Shown piece by piece: positions 1 through 5,354 of a DNA stretch of 13,038 nucleotides. The notes under the pieces were generated by a model, which saw only the letters and a program-made list of their open reading frames with translations, did no database searches and had not been told where the DNA came from. The stretch comes from Acholeplasmatales bacterium (GTDB taxonomy: Bacteria; Bacillota_I; Bacilli_A; Acholeplasmatales; Anaeroplasmataceae), in assembly GCA_017388605.1 (NCBI GenBank), contig JAFPIE010000199.1, forward strand, positions 1 to 13,038, read 5' to 3'. Position 1 is the first letter of the stretch; each line of letters opens with the position of its first letter. The position numbers and the translations under genes were made by a program.

Positions 1-196
1 ATAATATTCTTACCATTATCTTTGAATTCGTATTTAAAAAACCATAAGCAACAAATTTATGATCAAAGGTGTATACACTACATACCTTACCATTTTCTAT
101 AGTACCCTCAAAATTAATTATTTCATTATTAAAAACCCAAGGATAACCATTTAAAACATTATCCTCTTCATGCTTATTTAATATAACCTTTAGCAT
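1..196 (-). CDS. rlmI: RlmI-family rRNA (cytosine-C5) methyltransferase, N-terminal part
   Basis: The gene is cut by the left edge; about 65 N-terminal codons are visible. The ATG is at 194-196, with a purine-rich GGGAAG site about 10 nt upstream. The visible protein begins MLKVILNKHEEDNVLNGYPW and continues with VFNNEI, an EG-TIENG turn, VYTFDHKFVAYGFLN and NSKIMVRIL. This is the usual N-terminal PUA domain of the SAM-dependent RlmI/YwbD family: LKxxxLxxGHPWVFxNEI, then GxVxxVxDxxGxFLGxGxxNPxSxIxVR. Family members methylate a cytosine of 23S rRNA, with the PUA domain contacting RNA and a Rossmann methyltransferase domain following. The catalytic domain lies outside the window, so activity cannot be judged. 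It has its own likely promoter (227-255) and lies behind a terminator. Confidence 0.78.
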   Translation of the reverse strand, partial: MLKVILNKHEEDNVLNGYPWVFNNEIINFEGTIENGKVCSVYTFDHKFVAYGFLNTNSKIMVRIL

Positions 197-226
197 TAAA
201 CCACTTCCCTTACTTTAGGTATTTAC

Positions 227-255
227 ATTGTATAATACCAAGAAACTAAAAGCAA
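227..255 (-). promoter_or_regulatory. Candidate promoter for the rRNA methyltransferase gene
   Basis: On the minus strand TTGCTT (250-255) and TACAAT (227-232) are separated by 17 nt. The -10 differs from consensus at one base; the -35 keeps TTG. It lies about 30 nt upstream of the ATG and just after the preceding gene's terminator, which is where a promoter is needed. Confidence 0.5.
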
Positions 256-274
256 ATAAAAACCATGGAATCTA

Positions 275-303
275 GAAAGAAAAACAATCCAAAAAGGATT
301 GTT
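275..303 (-). terminator. Intrinsic terminator after the DUF3320-like gene
   Basis: An 8-bp perfect stem, AACAATCC/GGATTGTT (283-290 with 296-303), has a 5-nt loop. On the minus strand it is followed by TTTTTCTTTC. The stem overlaps the TAA stop codon at 302-304. Confidence 0.75.
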
Positions 304-778
304 ACATTTTCTTTTCAACAAAGGCTAAATAATCGAAAGCCTTCTTTGTTAATACCTGTAAATTAAAATGCTCAAGAATGCTTCTATATAATTCTTCTCC
401 ACTCTTATTTATACTTCTAGCTAATAGTACCATTTCCTGATATGGAATATCATAAATTAAGCGATCTCCCTCTCTTAATTCAGAAATATCAAATATTCCC
501 TCCTTAGGCCATAAAACAATGTCATATAAATTATCTGTTGTTTTTAAGCCTAATTCCTTAATATCCTCCATAATAATATCTAATGCCTTTTGTGATATTT
601 TAGCCACATTAAAAGCCTCTCTTAGGCGAGCCTTTAATGTATTTAAAGTAACTGGGGCTTCCATATCTACAACATTAAAAATATTTTCCTTTAAATGTTC
701 TAAGGTAGTAGGATTCCCATTATATAGGTCATCTAATGTCATCTTTTTTAAATTGTTAAATCGTTTGTAGCAAGCCAT
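302..778 (-). CDS. Stand-alone DUF3320-like domain protein (158 aa)
   Basis: A cytoplasmic protein with no signal peptide or membrane segment. Residues 33-64 (IFNVVDMEAPVTLNTLKARL, then REAFNVAKISQK) look like a small winged-helix unit. Residues 88-119 carry a single Trp and the stretch DRLIYDIPYQEMVLLARSI. This layout, an 'EAPI...L..R+..A' helix-turn-helix, an isolated W, then 'R...DIP..E+..A', resembles DUF3320, a domain usually found at the C-terminus of very large superfamily 1 helicase-like proteins. Here it stands alone, without helicase motifs nearby. The start is ATG 778 (MACYKRF), because GGAGG sits 7 nt upstream; an in-frame ATG 36 nt earlier lacks such a site and would overlap the promoter. 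The function is unknown. The family assignment rests on remembered pattern only and is moderate. Confidence 0.6.
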   Translation of the reverse strand: MACYKRFNNLKKMTLDDLYNGNPTTLEHLKENIFNVVDMEAPVTLNTLKARLREAFNVAKISQKALDIIMEDIKELGLKTTDNLYDIVLWPKEGIFDISELREGDRLIYDIPYQEMVLLARSINKSGEELYRSILEHFNLQVLTKKAFDYLAFVEKKM

Positions 779-800
779 AAGCCATCCTCCATTTGTATTT

Positions 801-806
801 ATTATA
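801..806 (-). promoter_or_regulatory. Candidate -10 box for the DUF3320-like gene
   Basis: A perfect TATAAT lies 22 nt upstream of the ATG at 778. The region 17 nt further upstream reads TTTATT, a poor -35, and coincides with the U-tract of the upstream ABC transporter terminator. The promoter is therefore packed directly against that terminator. Confidence 0.4.
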
Positions 807-815
807 ATATACATT

Positions 816-854
816 AAAAGAAAAATAAAGCACCTTAAGCAAGGCTTAAGATGC
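816..854 (-). terminator. Intrinsic terminator after the ABC exporter gene
   Basis: On the minus strand, GCATCTTAAGC and GCTTAAGGTGC form an 11-bp stem (844-854 with 830-840) containing one G-U pair, with a 3-nt loop. It is followed by TTTATTTTTCTTTT. It begins directly after the TAA stop at 856-858. Confidence 0.85.
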
Positions 855-855
855 G

Positions 856-2625
856 TTATCTATTCTTGAATTGAGCTAAGTATAGCTTTTTATATTCTCC
901 ATCTAAAAGTAATAATTCTTCGTGTGTACCACGTTCTTTAATTATTCCATCCATAACAACTAAGATTTCATCTGCATTTCTAATGGTAGATAATCTATGA
1001 GCAACAACAATTGTTGTTCTACCCTTACATAATTCATCTAGGGATGACTGAATCATGATTTCTGTTGCGTTATCTAAAGCACTTGTTGCCTCATCTAAAA
1101 TTAATATAGATGGATTCTTTAAAAATACTCTTGCGATAGATAATCTTTGCTTTTGACCACCAGATAATCTTACACCACGTTCTCCAATCTCTGTATCATA
1201 GCCATGATCAAGTGAGGTAATATAATCATGAATATTCGCTCTTTTAGCTGCAAGGATTACTTCATCCATAGTAGCATCTAGCTTACCATATAAAATATTA
1301 TCCTTAATGGAGCCATTAAATAGAAATACATCCTGCTGTACTATACCTATATTTCTTCTTAAGGAATCAAAGGTTATTTCATTGATTGGGATACCATCAA
1401 TAGAAATATATCCCTCTGTGCATTGGTAAAAGTTTGGAATTAAATGACAAATTGTTGTTTTACCACCACCAGATGGACCAACTAAGGCAATAGTTTTTCC
1501 GACATCTAGCTTAAAAGAAACATGGGATAATACTTCCTTTTTCTCCTCTTGGTATTCTATATCATCCTTATAATCCTTATTGTGATATCCAAAGGATACA
1601 TCGTGGAATTCGATTTCTCCTCTTAGGGTATCATAGGCTTTTGCGTTCTCCTTTGTCTTTTCCTCTTCCTCATCTACAATTTCAACAAATCTTCTAAAGC
1701 CAGTTACACCATTTTGGTATTGTTCTACGAAATTAATTAGTGTAGTAAGTGGAGAAATGAATAGGGAAACAGAGACAACAAAGGTTACATATTCTGGGAT
1801 ATCTAGCATACCGTAGGCAGCAAGTATTCCACCACCAACCAATAAGGCAACATTAAATAGGTCTGTAACAAAGGTTGTTGTAGAGGAATATATTCCCATA
1901 GCCTTATAGGCATAGGATCTAGATTTTACATATTTCTTATTGCCAACCTCAAATTTTTCTAATTCCTTATCTTGGTTTGTAAATGCCTTAGTTACACGAA
2001 TACCTGAAATAGAGGATTCTAATGCACCATTAATTTCAGCGACATTCTTTCTTGTTTCCATGAAGGCATCACGCATTCTTTTTCTTACAATTAATGTAAT
2101 AATTACAAGTAGTGGAACACAGCCTAAAATGACTAAAGCAAAAATCCAATTTAAATAAAATAAATAGGTTAAGGATAATATTAAGGATATACCACAAATA
2201 AAGAAATTTTCAGGTCCATGGTGAGCAAGCTCAGAAACATCCATTAAATCATTTGTCATTCTAGACATGATTTTACCTGTTTCATGCTCATCATAATAAG
2301 AAAATGGTAATTTTTCTAGCTTCGTAAACATTTCACGTCTCATATCTGCTTGCATCTTAACACCAATGACATGACCATAATATTGCACAAAATATCTAAG
2401 TCCCATCCTTATGAAATAGCAAGCGACTAATATAGCACCTAAAATGATAATAAGCGTAATCTTTCTCATTTCCTCTAAGTTAGAATCAGGAACGATATTT
2501 CTTAATATCATATTTGTCAAAATAGGATATACCATACCAATGACTGCAATAAGCAAGGATGCGGTCATATCGAGTGTAAACATTCCCTTATAGGGCTTAT
2601 AATAGCGTATAAATCTTTTTAACAT
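856..2625 (-). CDS. ABC exporter half-transporter (fused membrane and ATPase domains)
   Basis: A 589-residue protein, the normal length for an MsbA/LmrA/MdlB-type exporter half. An N-terminal six-helix type I exporter domain spans about residues 15-305, with clear hydrophobic segments near 22-40, 57-72, 141-180 and 250-295. The nucleotide-binding domain follows: Walker A GPSGGGKT (383-390), Q-loop QQD (430-432), signature LSGGQ (487-491), Walker B ILILDE (507-512) with D-loop SALD, and H-loop His543. It would work as a dimer. No second half-transporter is adjacent, so a homodimer, or pairing with a gene elsewhere, is likely. The substrate (lipid, peptide or drug) cannot be read from sequence. 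AAGGAGG sits 5 nt before the ATG. The gene lies 45 nt after the mscS stop with a hairpin between, and no separate promoter was found, so partial read-through from mscS is plausible. Confidence 0.95.
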   Translation of the reverse strand: MLKRFIRYYKPYKGMFTLDMTASLLIAVIGMVYPILTNMILRNIVPDSNLEEMRKITLIIILGAILVACYFIRMGLRYFVQYYGHVIGVKMQADMRREMFTKLEKLPFSYYDEHETGKIMSRMTNDLMDVSELAHHGPENFFICGISLILSLTYLFYLNWIFALVILGCVPLLVIITLIVRKRMRDAFMETRKNVAEINGALESSISGIRVTKAFTNQDKELEKFEVGNKKYVKSRSYAYKAMGIYSSTTTFVTDLFNVALLVGGGILAAYGMLDIPEYVTFVVSVSLFISPLTTLINFVEQYQNGVTGFRRFVEIVDEEEEKTKENAKAYDTLRGEIEFHDVSFGYHNKDYKDDIEYQEEKKEVLSHVSFKLDVGKTIALVGPSGGGKTTICHLIPNFYQCTEGYISIDGIPINEITFDSLRRNIGIVQQDVFLFNGSIKDNILYGKLDATMDEVILAAKRANIHDYITSLDHGYDTEIGERGVRLSGGQKQRLSIARVFLKNPSILILDEATSALDNATEIMIQSSLDELCKGRTTIVVAHRLSTIRNADEILVVMDGIIKERGTHEELLLLDGEYKKLYLAQFKNR

Positions 2626-2636
2626 ATAACCTCCTT

Positions 2637-2672
2637 AAAAGACAAGAAATGGTCTGTGAAACACAGGCCATT
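2637..2672 (-). terminator. Hairpin between mscS and the ABC exporter (weak terminator or attenuator)
   Basis: Minus-strand arms AATGGCCTGTG and CACAGACCATT (2662-2672, 2648-2658) pair with one internal A-C mismatch around a 3-nt loop. The following TCTTGTCTTTT is a poorer U-tract than at the other terminators here. It ends just before the exporter's ribosome binding site and may be leaky. Confidence 0.5.
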
Positions 2673-3618
2673 ATTTATCTTCTTTTGCTTCTGGTAAAGC
2701 ATTTCTGAAATTGATATCCAATTGATTGAATGGAATTTCAATACCATTTTGATCAAATACATTTTTAATTTCTCTTAGCATATAGAATTTTGTATCCCAA
2801 TAATCCTGGCGTTTACACCAGCATCTTACAAATATATCAACAGAGGAATCACCGTATTCACCAACCTCAGCGAATGGAGCTGGAGTAGCAAAGATTTTTT
2901 CGTTGTTGCCACATACCTCTTTCGCAAGTCTTTTTGCAAGCTCTACATCAGCACCATAGCTTATAGACATAACAACATCAACTCTTCTTGTATCCTTTGC
3001 AGAGGCATTAACAATAACATTATTGGCTAAAGAGCCATTAGGAATCATAACAACACGATTGTCTGGAGTTGTAATATAGGTATAGAATAATTTAATATCC
3101 TCTACTGTACCAGATTCTCCATTCGATGTAATGAAATCACCTAGCTTAAATGGTCGCATTACTATAATAATTACACCACCAGCAAAATTGGATAATGTTC
3201 CTTGTAAGGCTAAGGAAATACCTGTACCTATAGCAAGTACTAATGCGGATAAGGATGCAGTTTCAATTCCAACATAGGCGATTAAACCAATCATTACAAG
3301 AATTTTAACTGCAATTCTACCAATATTCACTAATACCTTAGATAAGGTAGCATCTGCCTTTTTTCTTGCAAGACGTCTTGCGATTCTTTTAAATATAAAA
3401 TTAATTAATTTAAATGAAACAAACCAAACAACTATCGCAATTAATAATCGAATACCCTGGTTCATAGACCAATCTAGGATTTTATTCCAAATATCTGCCC
3501 AGGTTATTTTAGATAGCTCCTCAACAGCAGTAGCGGATGTAGATGTAGCTACAGCTTCTGTCGTTGTTTCTACTTCCGTTGTTGCCGCTTCAAAAAGCTT
3601 TATAAATAAAGGATTCAA
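2671..3618 (-). CDS. mscS: Small-conductance mechanosensitive channel, MscS family
   Basis: A 315-residue inner membrane channel that opens under membrane tension to release solutes after hypo-osmotic shock; it acts as a heptamer. Membrane segments lie near residues 55-76 and 101-117. The pore helix TM3 follows with the typical Ala/Gly-rich pattern (SLSALVLAIGTGISLALQ, then GTLSNFAGGVIII, residues 122-152). The beta domain has RPFKLGDFI (155-163), GTVEDI (170-175) and the MIPNG signature (191-195). Residues 10-35 form an odd low-complexity Thr/Ala/Glu/Val stretch before the first helix. The start is TTG at 3616-3618: GAGGAGG lies 8 nt upstream, no ATG is in frame before residue 52, and an upstream ATG runs into a stop. 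It has a strong own promoter and follows the serS terminator. Confidence 0.93.
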   Translation of the reverse strand: MNPLFIKLFEAATTEVETTTEAVATSTSATAVEELSKITWADIWNKILDWSMNQGIRLLIAIVVWFVSFKLINFIFKRIARRLARKKADATLSKVLVNIGRIAVKILVMIGLIAYVGIETASLSALVLAIGTGISLALQGTLSNFAGGVIIIVMRPFKLGDFITSNGESGTVEDIKLFYTYITTPDNRVVMIPNGSLANNVIVNASAKDTRRVDVVMSISYGADVELAKRLAKEVCGNNEKIFATPAPFAEVGEYGDSSVDIFVRCWCKRQDYWDTKFYMLREIKNVFDQNGIEIPFNQLDINFRNALPEAKEDK

Positions 3619-3626
3619 AATAACAA

Positions 3627-3633
3627 CCTCCTC
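3627..3633 (-). promoter_or_regulatory. Ribosome binding site that fixes the TTG start of mscS
   Basis: GAGGAGG on the minus strand lies exactly 8 nt before TTG 3616-3618. No ATG lies within usable distance in this frame, so the site supports a non-ATG start. Confidence 0.85.
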
Positions 3634-3652
3634 ATAAAAAACGTACTATTGA

Positions 3653-3681
3653 ATTATAACAACATTTCTAATAATTATCAA
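3653..3681 (-). promoter_or_regulatory. Strong sigma-A-type promoter of mscS
   Basis: TTGATA (3676-3681), 17 nt, then TATAAT (3653-3658) on the minus strand. The -10 is perfect and the -35 matches at 5 of 6 positions. It lies about 35 nt upstream of the TTG start, giving a short leader. Confidence 0.8.
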
Positions 3682-3704
3682 ATACAAAACACTTTCAAAT
3701 GTAA

Positions 3705-3734
3705 CAAAGAAAAGAAAAAGGGGATTTTATCCCC
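3705..3734 (-). terminator. Intrinsic terminator of serS
   Basis: A 6-bp GC-rich stem, GGGGAT/ATCCCC (3720-3725 with 3729-3734), has a 3-nt loop. It is followed on the minus strand by TTTTTCTTTTCTTTG. It begins a few bases after the TAA stop at 3740-3742. Confidence 0.85.
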
Positions 3735-3739
3735 CAAAA

Positions 3740-5017
3740 TTACTTAATGATAGTCTTTCCACCCATGTAAGGCTGTAATGCCTTAGGAATATTGATAGAG
3801 CCATCCTCATTGTAATTATTTTCAAGTACAGCAATTAATCCTCTTGGTGTAGCTAGTACTGTATTATTTAATGTATGAACTAAATAAGTACCATTCTCAC
3901 CCTTTGTACGAATCTGTAATCTTCTTGCCTGTGCATCACCTAAGGTAGAGCAAGAGCCAACCTCAAAGTATTTTTTCTGTCTTGGAGACCAAGCCTCAAC
4001 GTCACAGGATTTTACCTTTAAATCAGCTAAATCACCAGTACAGCACTCAAGTGTACGTACAGGTACATCTAGGCTTCTGAAGAATTCTACTGTATAGCTC
4101 CACATTTTATTGTACCATTCCATAGAATCCTCAGGCTTACAAATTACAATCATCTCTTGCTTTTCAAATTGATGTACACGGTAGATTCCTCTTTCCTCAA
4201 TACCATGAGCACCAACCTCCTTACGGAAGCATGGAGAATAGCTTGTTAGTGTTAAAGGCAAATCAGATTCTTTAATGATTTGTCCTTTAAATCTACCAAT
4301 CATAGAATGCTCAGATGTACCGATTAGGTATAAATCCTCACCCTCAATCTTATACATCATATTTTCCATTTCAGCAAAGGACATAACACCATTTACAACA
4401 TCAGAATGAATCATGAATGGTGGAATACAATAAGTAAAGCCCTTATCGATCATAAAATCTCTTGCATAGGATAGCATTGCAGAATGTAATCTTGCGATAT
4501 CACCAACTAAATAATAGAATCCATTTCCACTCGTTCTTCCTGCAGCATCCTTATCTAATCCATTGAATTTTTGAATGATATCTGCATGATATGGTATTTC
4601 ATATGGTGGAACTACAGGCTCGCCATATTTTTGGTTTTCTACATTCATAGAATCATCCTTACCTACAGGTACAGATGGATCTACAATATTTGGAATGACA
4701 AGCATTCTTTTCCTTAATTCTTCTTCTAATGTAACAATTTCCGGATCAATTTCTGCAATTCTTTCATTGTTCTTAGAAACTAATGCCTTTATTTCATTAG
4801 CCTCTTCAATCTTCTTTTCTCTCATTAATTGACCGATTTGCTTAGACAATGTATTTCTTTGTGCCTTTAGGTTTTCACCTTCCACCTTAAGTGCACGAAT
4901 TTTTGAATCAATATCAATTACTTCATCAACTAAAGGAAGCTTTTGATCTTGGAATTTTTTCTTAATATTTTCTTTTACAACTTCAGGATTTTCTCTAACA
5001 AATTTAATATCTAACAT
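3740..5017 (-). CDS. serS: Seryl-tRNA synthetase
   Basis: A cytoplasmic class II aminoacyl-tRNA synthetase that charges tRNA-Ser, and the precursor of tRNA-Sec where present. At 425 residues it is full length. Residues 1-105 form the N-terminal domain with a long antiparallel coiled coil (about 30-105) that grips the tRNA long variable arm. The catalytic domain shows GTSEH in the serine-binding loop region (233-237), motif 2 with SPCFRKEVGAHGIEERGIYR (261-280) and HQFEKQEM, the SCSTLGDAQARR block, and motif 3 HTLNNTVLATPRGLIAVLEN (381-400). The LATPR form of motif 3, instead of LAVGR, is also known from thermus-type enzymes. ATG at 5017 follows AGAGGAG, 5-6 nt upstream. It is monocistronic, with its own promoter, a short leader containing an inverted repeat, and a terminator. 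No T-box is visible. Confidence 0.97.
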   Translation of the reverse strand: MLDIKFVRENPEVVKENIKKKFQDQKLPLVDEVIDIDSKIRALKVEGENLKAQRNTLSKQIGQLMREKKIEEANEIKALVSKNNERIAEIDPEIVTLEEELRKRMLVIPNIVDPSVPVGKDDSMNVENQKYGEPVVPPYEIPYHADIIQKFNGLDKDAAGRTSGNGFYYLVGDIARLHSAMLSYARDFMIDKGFTYCIPPFMIHSDVVNGVMSFAEMENMMYKIEGEDLYLIGTSEHSMIGRFKGQIIKESDLPLTLTSYSPCFRKEVGAHGIEERGIYRVHQFEKQEMIVICKPEDSMEWYNKMWSYTVEFFRSLDVPVRTLECCTGDLADLKVKSCDVEAWSPRQKKYFEVGSCSTLGDAQARRLQIRTKGENGTYLVHTLNNTVLATPRGLIAVLENNYNEDGSINIPKALQPYMGGKTIIK

Positions 5018-5033
5018 ATTTCTCCTCTTTTCT

Positions 5034-5051
5034 CTAAAACGTATGTTTTAG
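5034..5051 (-). promoter_or_regulatory. Inverted repeat in the serS 5' leader
   Basis: On the minus strand CTAAAAC and GTTTTAG form a perfect 7-bp stem with a 4-nt ATAC loop, placed about 16 nt before the ATG and close to the expected transcript 5' end. It could be a transcript-stabilising hairpin or a protein-binding dyad. The leader (about 40 nt) is far too short for a T-box. Confidence 0.45.
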
Positions 5052-5064
5052 ATAAACTAGTGTA

Positions 5065-5092
5065 ATTATATCACATAACTTTAAAATTTCAA
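5065..5092 (-). promoter_or_regulatory. Promoter of serS
   Basis: TTGAAA (5087-5092), 16 nt, then TATAAT (5065-5070), with an extended -10 (TGaTATAAT) on the minus strand. It lies about 50 nt upstream of the serS ATG and directly after the feo operon terminator. Confidence 0.8.
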
Positions 5093-5096
5093 TAAT

Positions 5097-5125
5097 TCGA
5101 AAAGAAAAGACTCCCAAGGGAGTCT
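5097..5125 (-). terminator. Intrinsic terminator of the feo operon
   Basis: AGACTCCC and GGGAGTCT (5118-5125 with 5108-5115) form an 8-bp stem around TT; in practice 7 bp with a 4-nt loop. It is followed by TTTCTTTTCG on the minus strand. The stem overlaps the TAG stop at 5124-5126. It is nearly identical to the terminator at 8449-8476. Confidence 0.85.
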
Positions 5126-5354
5126 AATCATTGCTTTTACAATGGCAAGTTTCATCATTATTACAATTGCAAGCTTTTTCTTTATCTAACTCTTTTTTAA
5201 TGCTTTTAAACATTCTTTTTGCACCTGTAGTGCTTTTGCAGCAGGAGCATTCACCTGTAGGTAGCTTCTTGACTCTTTTATATACATATATTCCAATAAT
5301 CAATAAAACGATACCTACAATGACAGATAATATAATAATATCTATTGGTTTCAT
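5124..5354 (-). CDS. FeoB-associated Cys-rich small membrane protein
   Basis: A 76-residue protein with one N-terminal membrane helix (about residues 5-25). A short basic stretch (YKRVKK) follows, then a cytoplasmic tail with seven cysteines: CSCC near 36-39, then CNC and CHC clusters near the C-terminus, in an Asn/Asp/His-rich context. This is the layout of the FeoB-associated Cys-rich membrane protein family found after feoB in many Bacillota. The role is proposed to be an accessory one in iron handling or FeoB function, and is not proven. Its ATG overlaps the feoB TGA stop as ATGA (4 bp). No good ribosome binding site precedes it, so translation is probably coupled to feoB. Confidence 0.85.
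   Translation of the reverse strand: MKPIDIIILSVIVGIVLLIIGIYVYKRVKKLPTGECSCCKSTTGAKRMFKSIKKELDKEKACNCNNDETCHCKSND

Noticed and set aside
5018..5064. T-box riboswitch upstream of serS
   Set aside because: The leader between the promoter and the ATG is only about 40 nt, with no antiterminator or T-box consensus sequence.
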